NCBI GenBank assembly: GCA_004352715.1
Contig: SCFE01000081.1
Span: forward strand, 1,423,638-1,487,637
Source of the DNA: Hofstenia miamia
Taxonomy: Eukaryota > Xenacoelomorpha > Acoela
Direction of reading: 5' to 3'
Length of the DNA: 64,000 nucleotides
Every line of letters begins with the position of its first letter. The stretch's first letter is position 1. The position numbers were made by a program, and so were the translations under genes. Positions 1-12,658 of this stretch are shown here, piece by piece. Below the pieces are notes generated by a model. The model ran no database searches. It saw only the letters and a list, made by a program, of their open reading frames with translations, and was not told where the DNA came from.

Positions 1-404
1 GGTGCAAGGGGCAGCGTCCGGGCTACCAGCGCTTGCACAGGGGACACTCCGAGGGGGAGGAGTCCCAAAAGTAGGAGAATAAATTAGGGTCCGACTCGAA
101 CTAGAATCCATAAGCACAAAAGAAGAAAAAAAACAATTTCCAGAACTGACAACGGGAGCACTCCCATTCACACAAGAACAAAACAGGAAAACTTACCAGG
201 GGTAACAGTGATTACCAGCCTGAAAGGGGAAGAAACGAATACGGCAGCACTTGGTAATAAATCCAACAACGTAGAAGCACTAGTAACAAGTAAAACAAAC
301 AAGGAATTTAACAGTTGACATCAGTCAAATTAAATTTGAGCAAAACAAAAGCACCGACAAGGGGACACAAAACTGATAGCAACAAAACTAATCTCGAAAA
401 AGGA
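1..404 (+). other. GC-richer segment with a short open frame, possible mobile-element remnant
   Basis: The first ~320 bases are clearly richer in G and C than what follows. One forward frame stays open from 88 to the stop at 316-318 (76 codons, Thr/Asn/Lys-rich, no recognised domain, no ATG at its beginning). It could be the tail of a coding exon or of a retroelement gag-like frame running in from outside the window. I do not recognise the product. The only support for a coding role is the open frame and the composition shift. Confidence 0.25.
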
Positions 405-500
405 ACGTCAAAGTGACGTCACAATACAATGGATTTAGATCGAAATAAAAATATATAAATAGCACTAAATTTCCCCGAGCGACTCTACATTAGTTTTGGT
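405..500 (+). promoter_or_regulatory. CRE plus TATA-box cluster
   Basis: A perfect palindromic cAMP-response element TGACGTCA lies at 414-421. A TATA-like TATATAAATAG follows at about 452-462, and a GC-richer stretch with CCCCGAGCGACTC at about 474-485 sits where an initiator would be. Spacing and order fit a Pol II core promoter reading rightwards, possibly an LTR-type promoter. No convincing ORF follows within 2 kb, so the transcript is unknown. Confidence 0.3.
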
Positions 501-2960
501 AGATTTTACTACTATATCAGAATACTTGCTATTACTACAATGTTCTTACTACACACAAATCCTTCAAACTCACTTTGAGTAAACCACTTAGAAATAATTT
601 TTTTCATTTCTACACATCAATAGATGAAACATGCTCACTCCCATATTTGATTTCATTTAGAGATCAGAAGGCATTAGTATTCCTAAATTCCCTGTAAATT
701 TGTTCTGCTTAAGCAATAACATACTTTTCACGTTGTTTAGTCATTTGTAATAACACTTACTGTTTGAGTTATTAAATTAACACTTTTCTGCGTTATTCAT
801 TTCTACTAAGTAATTAATTTATATACAGGACACGCTAAATTTGTAAAACGATTTCCGCTATCGTTTAAGCCTGCAAATATTATGTAAATATGTAATTTTT
901 CTTTGTCTGACTATCTTCATAATGTTATAAGTTGTCTTATTTTATGTGCAATGTTCTTTAACTTTTATAATTTGTCGTGGAGCATTTGATTTGAATGAAA
1001 TCGAAAGTGTAACTTTAATAATGTTAATATTCAATCGATGTTTGTAAAAGTGCATATTGGTTTTTTGGGTTTTGAGAATATTCGTTTTAAGATTTGAAAT
1101 TGTGAAAATAAAATCATTCGAAAGCTTGCGCCTACCTTGTACATGTACACTCAAAGTAGAATTCTTTTAACTCTAAATCTAATAAAAATCCTCTCAATCG
1201 TAAAATGTCAACCATTGCAATATTCGTAACTTTTGTAAGTTGAAATCGTAATTGTTAGATATGGTTGTCTTTATGCGCCTATATTTAACTGGAAATTCAC
1301 ATTAAAAGAAGAGTTCTTTTAACAAAGGGTTATATCATAACCTTGCAAATCAAAGTATTTCATAACATTCTTGATGCATTGCGTGTTTCATATTTTTATT
1401 GTGCTTTTTAAGAGATTTTTTGCCTTAGTATCTATTGAATTTACTATCTAATGGAGTAGTTGTACATTGAATTTCAAATAATTTTTTCAATCATTTCAAA
1501 CGTTTAAATATGTCGTTAATTTGCTTTGCGATGTGTAGGTATACCTTTATTTATTAGGCAGAGGATTGTGGTATTGTGTTATACCATAGTTTACGACATT
1601 GTACTCACCATTATTAATTGCAATTTTTACAATATACCTTAAACTTGAAGTGCAGATTTATCCGTGAATATAGCTTTTCTCCTTTTATTAGCAGACCAAT
1701 TGCAATGCTAATCGTTTTGGCTTTGAAACTGCTTTATTATTCGCGACCACCTCACAGTTTAGACAGATGGTTGTATACCAAGCCTTCGATGAAGTAGATG
1801 TCTTAGACTTTCTTGTCATATGGCTTTGTCATTACGCTTGATTATTGACCTCACGTCATATGCTCGCTTTCGTAAGGTGACGATCAAGCGGGTTTCTGCA
1901 AACCGTGTTGCAATGCCATGAGTCTAATCCCACTCTCTCGTGTTGGCAATTCATATTCTCGCTAAGAGCCATTATTTCATGGGACTTTGTTAAATAAGTA
2001 TACAGGATTACATACAATTTTCAAAATATGTAGCAAAACTCCTAATAAAAACTTAACTAATCGTGTGTATAAAGAGATTAGCCAATCAGAGACTCACATG
2101 TATCATATAAAAATAGAAAAAATTTAAACCGCCTGTATATTGAATCGATTAATTTCCTCCCTAATGTACGTCATCGTCACTAGTACATAGTCTATGCATG
2201 CGCAATTTCAGAGTTAATCCAGATTATGAAATTACATTAGAGTACTATTTTATTGAATGTAAGCAGTAATAATTTTTGGATTTCACATTTTAGCAAATTT
2301 ACCCGTAATATTCACACAATTAGGTTTTTGATAGTAGTCTTTGCAAGCTATGCACTCGATAAATTTACAAAAATAGGCCTGCAGGATTTTCTGTGAGTAT
2401 CATTTTGACTTATTTTTTAAGGTGATTCTCTAATTGCTTTTCCTAGTAAATTTTATTCCTACGTTAGACCTCATGCAAAATGGAATGGTTTTACGAAATT
2501 TATTTTATTATTATTGACCAGAATTTGACAATTCAAATATGGTTCTGCTTTGCCAATGATTTTATCTATAGGATGTCGTTTGTAAACAAAAATAATTTCG
2601 TTCTGTACTGTCGAATTCGACTTTAATCTAAATGATATACGAAAAATTCCTTGCTCGGAGCCTTTTCAGAAATTCTTAGCAGTTGACACATAATTTCTGA
2701 ATAGTCAATTTTATCAACCTTAACCAAATTATCAGTCTGTATAATTTGCTTGAATAAATAAGGGTGGCAGTCAAACGGTTAATATGTTATATTGGTAATG
2801 AAGATAGATGCTTTAAAATCCTGAAAAATAAGTATTATAGCGGGTTATAAAGCAACAAATTTTCAAAATATATTAGTGATTGTAACTTCAATTGCTGCCT
2901 TGTGAAATATAGTTAAAAATTCCTATTTCACTAGTTTGAAATCGATTATTTTTTTATTTT
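421..2960. other. Intergenic AT-rich stretch, no gene recognised
   Basis: Apart from the CRE/TATA cluster, I see no frame with protein-family resemblance. The longest frame (942-1154, minus) is 70 codons of low-complexity Lys/Asn/Ile sequence and is not supported. A CCAATCAG motif occurs at 2082-2089. An acceptor-like T-rich AG at 2961-2962 begins the next gene. Confidence 0.5.
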
Positions 2961-2970
2961 AGATCGAATT

Positions 2971-5900
2971 ATGAATATTTTCACATTATGTTTCTTTTAT
3001 TCCATCGTTATTTTTAAAGTTTATGCAGATACTGAAGTCAGAGCATCTTCTCCATGTGTCTTATTATACGCCAAGAGAATTAGTTTCATCAAAATTTCGT
3101 AAGTTTTTTGTGTTTATATAAAATCACACTGACATTATCAAGAATGTCTGATTTTTTTTTCAACCACCATTGCATTTAGAAATAGTGAAACGGGGAATCA
3201 AATTGTTGTTAGCATTTACACATACAATGGAATGCAAAACACTATCTACTTTGGTTAATCGTGAAATTTATATATTAGAGATCTGGGGAAATTGTCAAAT
3301 AAACATGATGAACGTCTTGTGATTGTATAATAATATATGAGCATGTGCTAGTCAACCTAATTCGGGTGTCAAACTGAGTCTTACATTCTTTATTGATTTG
3401 TTTATATTGATGAAATATTGAAAAAATGCTTTAATTGCTCTTAATTTTATTTTTAGAATTCAAAATACATAAGGTTTTTTACAGCGTTTTCCAAAAATAT
3501 AAAGCAGGATTCGAAAAATGTTAAGCAATATTTCAAAAATTATTTACTTAAGATCTTAAAAAATTGTCATATACAGCTAAAAATAAGGCCATTATTTAAA
3601 AAATAAGGTTATATGCAAGATGTAATGAAAAATATTGATATTCACTATATTAGCACAAAATACCACTTTTTACCTTTAAAACGGTTTAATCTACATATAT
3701 ATGTAATGCAAATGCACATCAACTAATCCTTTTTTCTACCACAAGGAGGTGTAACGTTTTCAGGTCGTATTTATTGTATGCAATAAGGTCAACCTAGAAA
3801 ACTCAGAACTGACATAGATAATAAGAAATTTGATCAGATTCTACGATTAAAGGAAAGTATAACTAAAACGAAGCTTCAGAACATAACATTTTTAAGTAGG
3901 AGTGCTTTGATACATACATTCGAAAATTCGATAATTCTGAGGTTACTCCACCTATGTATGATACATTATATGGTAAAGCAGGTAGGGAGAAAAAGGACAA
4001 AAGTGCTCTTCGTGTAACTATCCGAAACATTATTGGCAATGATAATTCATTGACTGCTACACTGTGCAGAGAGATTTGAGCGGCGGGATTGTCAAGAAAA
4101 CGCCTCAAAAGCAAGACTTGAACAGTCAAAAATTGATTCAAGATTGAGGTTTTCCACTGACATTTTAGGGAAACTGCCAAACAATATTGTTCCTTGACGA
4201 ATCAGGTCTTAATTTACACACCTTCTGTAACTATGGCTATTCCCAAGTGAACCAAGAAGCAGTACTCAACCAACCCAAGTCAAAAGATATTTCTCTATGT
4301 GGAGGCAGAATTTGAGCACTACGAGCTCATTGAAGGTCCCTTTGATAGACTATTATTTCTAGCTTTTTTAAATGAGGCAAAGGATTCAGGTGTTTTCTCA
4401 AATAACCCTATCCTTGTACTAGACACTGTGTGGAGATCAAAACATTTTGTCAGGACAACAGGATTGAATTGCATTTTCTACCCCCGTATTTACCTGACAT
4501 GAACCCAATTGAAAATGTGTTTTCAATGGTTAAGAGCAATTTGAATTCAATTAGACCAATGGCAACAACAAGAGACGGTTTAAAAGAAAGTGTTTGTGAA
4601 ACAATTGCAAGATTATGGGACTTTTCTGGCTATTATGATCATTTTTGGTCAACAAAATTGTGAACCGTGAAATGGAATAAATTTTTGTTGGGTGGTTTTA
4701 GAAATATCCTTTATATTTTATACTTTTGTAATTTTGATTTATATTTTTGGAATCTTGCTTTATATGTTTGGAATCGTCCTTTATTTTTTTAGAATCTTGC
4801 TTTATATTTTTGAAAAACACTGTAATAAAAACTTTAATTGAAGCATTTTTGATGTTTAAGAGTAAATCACTTGAGAATTTTTTGATACAATTTCAAAGTT
4901 TAAAATTTAATGATCGTTGTTTTAGTTGTTCAGGAATATTTAGGTCTTGACATAGTTTTTTAGATCAAAGGTGGAGAAAAATAGTGAAGTTTTTGATGTT
5001 GATTCTCTAGAAGTTGGCAAATCTGTTTGCAACGATACAAAGATTTCCATTCAATGGAAAGGAAAGCTAAACTCTTCCACAATTTCGAATTTTTCTGTAA
5101 AACATTTATACAATTCTTTTTAATTGCAAAATTGTAGCAATTCCTCTATTTTGAAAATTTTCAGATTGTTTATAAATGTTTTATAGATGAATACCGACTT
5201 TTATCTCTATCAGAACAAAGTTTGGTATATGAATATCTTAACAATGGAATATACTGAAGATGGCTCTTCCAAAAAAGCAGAATTAAATCCCGAATACATT
5301 GCAGCACCACGATTAAAATCATATGCCTGCATTGAGCCATATATTTACCCATGGAGTTCAGCAGAAGCTAATCTTATATTTAAGAATCTTCAGGTTAAAT
5401 TTGATGTTTTGCTATATTTATAGTTTTAAATTCCTATTATGGAGTCGAGATTTTTTAACAGACATGTTCCAGTTGGGTTTTTATGTACAGTAAAATTAAA
5501 TTTGAAGAAATGTGCTACCGACCAAAAGCTTAGCATTAGGGAACATTTAAGGAATGTCATAATTTGCCGAAATGGCAAAGCAATTATCAAAATATTTTTA
5601 TGTTAACTAAGCAACTATAACAATTTGTGCAAGTGTATATAATGTTAATGTTAATCTGTTTTTCTTTCAGCATCCATATACATTTCACAAATAATGCAAC
5701 ACAATGCTTCATAGTGATTAGTTCAAAATAAATGCCTATGCACATTTTTCTGTAATATTATAATACATCATCACGGTGTATGCAATGATTATTTTGTACA
5801 ACCTTTACACAAAAGCTAAGGCATTCTACGAAACATTTGCAAAATAAGTTAATTTATTTTCTAGAACTGTGGTGAATTTTAAATGAAAAAAATTATATCA

Positions 5901-6227
5901 AGTTTTCCAAGAACGATTTTCACCTCAATTAAAATGTTTTATCTTGGAAGCAGCTTTTTATTCAAGTGATATACTTTTAGTTCCCAATTAAATATTAAAA
6001 CCACCATTTTTTAGGTTGGACCACGCTTCAATTCAACTGCCGACAGCAATAACACATTTTTGGATGCTGCCGATTGTACGCCAATTGTAGGACCAGGAGT
6101 TTTAATGGGATACTTTACAATGATGGTTGTATTGCTTGCTTTTATATATTCCTACTCAATGTTATCAAATCATCGCAATCCAGATCGTATTGAAGACAGA
6201 CAAATCACCATACGCGACGAGCAATAA
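2971..6227 (+). CDS. Ac45/ATP6AP1-like V-ATPase accessory protein, short form, five exons
   Basis: Exons read as 2971-3098, 3180-3253, 4964-5096, 5187-5393 and 6015-6227 (stop TAA), about 250 aa. The protein starts with a hydrophobic signal peptide (MNIFTLCFFYSIVIF), then a segment beginning CVLLYAKRISF, a lumenal beta-rich region, the motif NLQVGP, DCTPIVGPGVLMGYF, one membrane span, and a short cytoplasmic tail containing DRIEDRQITI. The NLQVxP / DC / MG-x-x-T / DR-x-x-D order is that of the C-terminal domain of V-ATPase subunit Ac45 (ATP6AP1), which guides assembly and trafficking of the proton pump in secretory membranes. The large N-terminal lumenal domain is absent, as in vertebrate ATP6AP1L. 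Phases match at introns 1, 3 and 4. Across intron 2 they do not (exon 2 leaves one base, exon 3 needs two), so a micro-exon or another acceptor (for instance AG before GTGGAG at 4971) is probably missed. Intron 2 holds a dead transposase. Confidence 0.72.
3740..4680 (+). pseudogene. Decayed DDE transposase (Tc1/pogo-like) inside an intron
   Basis: Three frames must be joined to follow the protein. At about 4190-4310 a frame reads FLDESGLNLHTFCNYGYS, the first catalytic Asp block of DDE transposases. At 4299-4502 another gives the ILVLDTVWRSK second block (family consensus has D-N/D after the Asp). At 4430-4663 a third ends with FLPPYLPDMNPIENVFSMVK, the catalytic Glu block. Frameshifts and stops separate them, so it is dead. 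Upstream to about 3740, reading TRKLRTDID..KFDQIL, may be the helix-turn-helix part. It sits wholly in intron 2 of the Ac45-like gene, in the same orientation. TIRs were not found by eye. Confidence 0.65.
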
Positions 6228-7555
6228 TCAATATTTATTTATTCTAGTTTTATCATACAGATGATGTTTTATTACTACTTGTCAAGATGTAAATGACTGT
6301 AATTTTAAGAATGTGTATATATATTTAGCTCGAATATGAATACAGGCTCATTTACGCTTTTTTATTTTCCTCCACATTATATAGAATTTGCTGTTGCAAG
6401 TGTAGTCATTTTGAAAAAATTTGCGCAGTTAAATCGCTGGTGTCAGACAATCAATTGGTGAATTCATCTGCATTATAAATTACACTTACAGTGGCTTCTA
6501 ATGTCATGCACATCTTTCGTATTTGTGTGTAATGTTCAAATCCCACATTTTATAGTTTACGTAGTGTTCATATGATAGACATTCACGTTGATAATTCTCA
6601 TTAATGCTCTGAAAATTTATATTTTTATATTTCCAATACTACTTTCTGGAATTATACTATTGATGTTATACTTTTTTGAAAGACGCTAGTAGTAAATAAT
6701 TTGTGGGTTTCATTTTTACTTTCTAGTATACAAAACTTATTACACCTTTTTACTAGGGTTTGAGTCATTTGCTGTATTAATTGATTTTAGTTAAATTATA
6801 TTCATAATTTGGGCACATGAAACACAACAGCTAATAACTTTTTTGTACACTTAGTTTGATTATTCACTGTAAGAAGAGTACTCTTCTTTCCTCCCAAAAA
6901 TCAGACAAATTCCTATTTTATTTCAAAATACTTAAGACAATGTTTCACACGTTTAGATGTAAATCTATATTTCCGTAACAATTATTACAATGATTTTAAT
7001 CGAAAAGCCTGAATTTTATATTTAGTCCATTTGAAATACAGCCCTCCAAATTTTATTTAGATTTAATTTTCTACATCTAAACTGTTCAGTGCACCACACT
7101 AACCTTTTTTGCAAATACTGATAAATATAGGTTTTCAACATACCATTGCATAAATATATGCAGCAGTATTTTAAAATTTTCCCACGTTATTTGTTGTTAT
7201 ACTTTATTTATTGTGGTTAATATTTAGCTGTGAATCGAAGTTTCAGTTCGTATTGATATCAACGTTTTTGCTTTCATTTAATGTAATTTTGTAATTGAAT
7301 GCAAACAATGTACTCGAAATTCAATCACTTGCCAGTGATTGTTCAAAATAAATATATCTGCGGACACTTCTGTATGTTCTCAATTTAAGTGTTTGTTTTA
7401 AGTGTTTATCATTTTTGTTAGTTACATATGCGTGAACGTTTTGTAATTATTTAGCGAACCAAGTTAAATATATCATCTGTTTGCACATTGATTATTACTT
7501 TTGTAAAGTAAATTTTAAGTTCACTTTGCCTTATAAGACTATTCTGTAATTTCAG
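6228..7555. other. Spacer between Ac45-like gene and GCLM
   Basis: AT-rich, with no supported frame or repeat structure. It must contain the 3'UTR of the upstream gene and any promoter or leader exon of GCLM. An AATAAA occurs at about 7347, too far from the upstream stop to be assigned with confidence. Confidence 0.4.
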
Positions 7556-7559
7556 ATTC

Positions 7560-9233
7560 ATGACTCAATCTGTTAATGACATTCTACCATTCATGCCTTC
7601 AGCACAGAAGGTGGTAATGCACACTGGTAACATTATAAGTCGCGACGCGTTCAAATTGAATCACAATCTACTTTCAACCACAGATGAAGTTTGTTTGTTA
7701 TTCAGTTCATATTAATGTTGACATTTATTAGATAACAAGATCCCTAACAAACACCCTAAAGCATTGGTCAGAGAAGATTAATAAGACAGATCTCAAGGTT
7801 GGTTCAGTTTTCAAGAACTTTTATTTGTTAATATTGTAATGTACTGTAAAATTCTCCGGTTCGAGCTTTCAAATTTAATAATATTGTTTTATAACGAATT
7901 TAGGTGGTCCCTGGAAGTGAAACATTCTTTTATTGCAGATTAGTCTATCTGAATCAGTAAACACTACTGTTCTCACAATAATTTTTATTTTTTAAGTACA
8001 CTCACATTTTGTGACAAAATAAATTTTTGTATGTTTTTTATAATGATCAACAAAATCAAAATCACCTCCACAAAAAGTTTTTTTTCTAGACGGCCAATTT
8101 TTATAGCGATCATGTTTGATGTCTCACTGGCCATGTCGTTTTAAAGCAATGGTTCTCGGCCGCGGCCAACATGAATCCTTGGAGTCCATGTAACTTTACT
8201 CGGGTCACAAAAAATAGCGGATTAAGAGTGATCCGTAGTGCAAATCTAATTTCGAATAGTTTTCATTACTGAGAATGGAATTTCTACAGAAATTTGCACT
8301 ATTTTAATATACTAAAATTAAAAATATTCACGCAACTGTTCTATTTTTCTAACTGTTATACATAAATGCTCCATGAAATTTAATTGTTAAATAATTTATT
8401 TGTATTAGTTTAGTTTTCCTTCAAAAACTCGCTATTGTTTTATATACAAATATGATCATCTTCAATAATGGCGGATCAAAAGTTCCAACATGCCTCTTAA
8501 AGTCCCAATAATTTTCATTCAAAGCACTCATTGGATTCCAATTAAATATAATATGCTAATTTCAATTCTGATTTAAAAACTTACTTAATTTATTAATGTT
8601 ATTTAATAACATTTATGGATTTGTTGCTATTTTTTAATAACTTTCTTTCGTCTCAAGTAATTTTGTTACATTGAATTTACTTAATTGCGCAATCAGAACA
8701 ATGACAGAATACAGATGGGGCAATGTCTTTGATGGAGAGTTCTCAAAATTATCGATATTCAATTGAATTCTAAATTATAGCAATTTGAATATACTTTTCA
8801 TTGTTTTTTAGAGATACGTATGGGATAAAAAAATTCTTTGTGGTTTCAATGGCCTTGATGTGGGTTGGAATTAATTATAGACATGAAGGAATTTTATAAT
8901 TACAGTAAAATTTCAAAGTTCCATACAATTCCATTTTACTAACAATCAAGACACAATTTTTAGCCAATGGTCCCCCGAGTGAACTGCCGCGTCTATAATT
9001 TATGCATATGATTTTAAGTTAATGATTATTTTTTAAGGATTTAAATGAAATTGAGATTTCATGCCCCATCCACGCTGAACCAATCGATAAGGACGACCGA
9101 CCAAATCTAAAGCTAACAGGTGAATCACATCATTTATCTTATTTAATATCATCCAACTTATTTAGCCAAAATATTTCTTGTGATGCCAAGTGCCTCGTAT
9201 ATTGAAGATGCCATTGATACAAGTAAGTTGCGA

Positions 9234-9267
<34 letters not shown>

Positions 9268-12206
9268 NNNNNNNNNNNNNNNNNNNNNNNNNNNNNNNNN
9301 NNNNNNNNNNNNNNNNNNNNATATATATATATTTTTCTTGCACTTGCCAAGCCAACGTGTGAACGTTATATTTAATGCAAAAAGTTAATTGATTTATTCT
9401 AAAATGACTACTGGTTTCAACTTTTCACGTGATATAGTTTTTGTCATGTTCTTATATATGGAAATTTGGCACTAATTGGTTAAAGGGCATCTCCTTAATT
9501 TTTGCTACACCTTTTCCTATTGCATTTCAGAAAACATAATTAGCATTTCGGAAAGCGAAATCTGTATTTGAAAAATCGTTAATTTCCATTTGAGAATTCG
9601 TCATTTACATTGATAGTACGAACTGGTAAGTATGCTATTCACTTTTATGGTGTCACGTTGCCCTGAAGATTTTTCATGGAAAGGTGATATCTTGTTACTT
9701 CAAGATCGATTATTTAATTTCCATTGTCTTAGTGGAAATTGGCCGAGAATCTTACATAAAAATGATTATAGGGCGTATAGTAAGTTTTTGCAGTGTATGT
9801 TTTGCACCTTCGAATATAATTTTGTTAATTTCTTTGGGAATTGAATAATTCAGGGAGCATAAATTATGTTCGTTATAGTCAAAGGTCCTATCCCCATTCG
9901 AATGTCAAGTTTGATTGGAATTTCCAATGCCACTAACAATTTATTTTTTAGCTTGTCGCTTGCTTGCCGTTACCGATCTAGAGACCCTGATCGTATCATT
10001 GCCATGTATTCCATCTGTTAATGAGGATGTTGAATATTCCCAATACTCCAATGCTTGGGAGACCATTGAGAGCTTGTATGATCCTGAAAATACAACATGT
10101 GATGCTGAAACTAATCCTCAAGTCATTCTTAATGATATCGGAATTGCCGATATGAGCAAGTCCTCGCTCATGAATTTAATTGAAAACTGCAGGGTATAAC
10201 TTCTTGCCTTATTATTAAACCTTCTTTAAGATTTTTGAAATTGTTGCACTCAGGGCTGGTAATCCTCGCTTATGATTTATGAGATCTCACTGCTGTAGCT
10301 CATTTTTGATAATCAACTTTTTTCTTTTATTTTGTATAAAATTTCTTTTAGACATTCATGCTTTGATACATTTCTCTAGTTTTCGAATTGAACGTGTTTT
10401 CTTTTTCATTTATTTTTGTTTTGTACTCCCTAAATCTTATCATTGCCAATTAATTTGTGTTAAATTGTTTAAGATAATGAAAACAAAGCTCTTGAATTAA
10501 TGCACGTAGACAGTATTGCAAAGCGCACTTACTTTAATTTGCTACTATTTTTAAATGCCAAATAGCACTTTGCAATGAGTGTGAACATTTAATTGGAATC
10601 AAAGAAAATATTTTTCTTATTGAATCTTATTATTTATATTTAATTGAAAAAATATCTTTTTAATGAATCACTAAATTTTTATACGGTAATTTTCACCTTA
10701 AGAAGTTGATCTTGAAAAACGGGAAAATTGACTGTAAAAATCATTATTTCTACAAATATTTCTAGAAAATTTATTTTGCTAACCAAAACAGTTGTTCCTT
10801 AACATTGTTTACATATTTCTTGATTACTTCGACAGCAAGGACCTGCACTATGTGCAATTCAACACTTTGATTTACTATAAATAGAAAGGCTGTTTTTGAA
10901 ACAGTCGCTCTTTTCGACAAGCCTTGTATTTTTATAGCTAACAATTGAAATTGATCATATTTATTGAAATTCATTCAAAAAGTAGACTTAATAATGATAT
11001 TTTTCCAAAATTGGCTTCATTAACCTACTAAACGCAAAATTTGACCAAGTAGCCCACAATTGACCTTATTGAATATAATCGACCTAATGATCATCAATAG
11101 CTTATTATCAGTTGTCATTATTTTAAACTTTTGAGTACCTGCTGTTCACATATACTAAAAAATATTGAACATACAAGTATGCAATTGCCTCAAGGGGATA
11201 TACTTGTCTTTTCATACTGTACTCTGAAAATGAATATTTATTCAAATGTTTTCCAATAAATTAACTTGAAGGCTAATGGTATTTTAATTACTTTTATGTA
11301 TTGATTATTTCAAGTTTCTAGGTGAATCCAACTATAAATCAAATTAACTTGGATCACTGCTGTGCTCCTCCTGAAGATGTAGTTGAATATTGCAAAGAAC
11401 AAAGCATTCAACTTTTAACACATAATGATCCTCCTTTTTCTCCGGGTAACAATTTTTTTGGCTTGATATCAGGGTTGATAAGGTGTTTTAAACATGTTTA
11501 AAACACGAGGAAAAAAACGTGTATAAAACACTTTTTTAAAAAAACATTGTTTTTGTTGTTTTTTTTCAGTGGTAACTCAACAATTATAATAAAATATGTT
11601 ATTCCAGAAAAACCTTTTAACATTAAATTTTCTGTGTGTTGCGAAAACATTTTCATAAATATACTGGATCAATAATGTAGTAGAACATTTCATCTTCCAA
11701 AATTGGGTGTGGATGACCACGATTTTTCAATAAGAGGGCTAGTTCTTCTGTTAATACATTCGTTCGGATAGCACATTTCTTCTGTTAACTTCAATTCTGT
11801 TCAAATCTTATAATTTGAACTTACTAATCTTTTTATTTGGACTTGTAAAGTTAACTTATTAATGTTTTCTGAAGCATACTATGAGAAAACACGAAAAAAT
11901 AATAAAAAACAAAAAACAGTAAAATATCGAAAAACAAGTTTTAAACATTTCTTTGAAAAAACTGTTTAATATGACAACCCTGCTTGGAATGATATCATAC
12001 TGATTCAATTTGATGCATTTAATAAATTTATATTTTTAGATGTTCTACCTCAGCAACGCTTAGTCGATACGTTGCAGACATTGTTTACTCATTCTAAAGA
12101 TTACGAAGGCTGGCAGATCGCTTGGATCGTTCGTTATTCTACTCTCGTCAAATGCCGTGGAATTATAAAATCCAAGGGCTACATTTTACGCCTTATCAAA
12201 TGCTAA
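7560..12206 (+). CDS. GCLM: Glutamate-cysteine ligase modifier (regulatory) subunit, seven exons, complete
   Basis: Exons 7560-7688, 7732-7797, 9038-9119, 9166-9222, 9952-10193, 11322-11445 and 12040-12206 join in phase at every junction to give 288 aa (human protein about 274). GCLM binds the catalytic subunit GCLC in the cytosol, raises its affinity for glutamate and relieves feedback by glutathione, so it sets the rate of glutathione synthesis. The fold is an aldo-keto-reductase-like barrel without catalysis. Recognisable family blocks: VVMHTGNIISRD near the N-terminus, AKIFLVMPS, GIADMSKSSLMNLIENC, PTINQINLDHCCAPPEDVVE, IQLLTHNDPP, and the C-terminal VKCRGIIKSKGYILR. The first coding exon follows an acceptor AG by four bases (7554-7555), implying an upstream 5'UTR exon or a trans-spliced leader. 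Intron 4 contains an (AT)n tract with an assembly gap (9268-9320). Intron 2 contains a hAT-like fragment. Confidence 0.93.
8147..8260. repeat. hAT-like transposon terminus in GCLM intron 2
   Basis: The stretch beginning CAATGGTTCTCGGCCGCGGC is GC-rich against its surroundings and has the CAnnGGTTCTC opening typical of many hAT/MER-type non-autonomous elements. A possible far end is the GC-richer patch at about 8963-8995 (CCAATGGTCCCCCGAGTG), which on the opposite strand reads GGGGGACCATTGG, a weak inverted match. No 8-bp target duplication was confirmed. Confidence 0.3.
9237..9333. repeat. (AT)n microsatellite with a 53-base gap
   Basis: Pure TA/AT dinucleotide on both sides of N run 9268-9320. 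The frames that read through it are IYIY artefacts. Confidence 0.9.
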
Positions 12207-12397
12207 TGAATATACAATATAGCTGTAAATATGTAAACATGTATAAATGCTTTGCCTTTTATTTTGTGCACTAATTATGCCCATTTTCGATCTATTTCCG
12301 GAAGTATTGATTTAAATTTCAAATAGAGAATGAATTTCTAAAATTACTTTTGTATAACTTTCAAAATGATATGGTTTTACACAAACTACCGAGCAGA

Positions 12398-12658
12398 TTA
12401 TTGTAGTCTTTCTCGATCATTCGTCTCAGGAGTTGAAAATAATGTTTTGATTTGCCTTATCAAAATTGCATAACCAGGCTGAAAAGCGAAATTGTCGCGA
12501 GCAAAAAATCTTGGGTTTGTCAACGTGTATAAAATGAAAGAAGTAATGGCATGGCCCAGTGATTCGGTATTTTGAAATAGATTGTCTTGTTCAAATGCTA
12601 AACTGTTGAGTCGACGATTGCATGTAAATGCTGCAAGTCCTTGACAAAATACTGTCAT
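12398..12658 (-). CDS. Small single-exon protein of 86 aa, unrecognised
   Basis: An uninterrupted frame on the minus strand starts MTVFCQGLAAFTCNRRL and ends ETNDRERLQ. It has mixed, non-repetitive composition (aromatic, Cys, Arg) unlike the Lys/Asn/Ile frames that fill this AT-rich DNA. Its ATG is preceded by TTTAG|TTTGTTAAA, an acceptor-like site nine bases upstream, the same arrangement as at the neighbouring genes. It is convergent with GCLM, with about 190 bases between the stops. I recognise no domain: predicted to be a small soluble, probably alpha-helical protein. It could also be the last exon of a longer gene, or chance. Confidence 0.4.
   Translation of the reverse strand: MTVFCQGLAAFTCNRRLNSLAFEQDNLFQNTESLGHAITSFILYTLTNPRFFARDNFAFQPGYAILIRQIKTLFSTPETNDRERLQ

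Noticed and set aside
9632-9844. 70-codon frame in GCLM intron 4
   Set aside because: Composition is intronic and the GCLM exons on either side join in phase without it.
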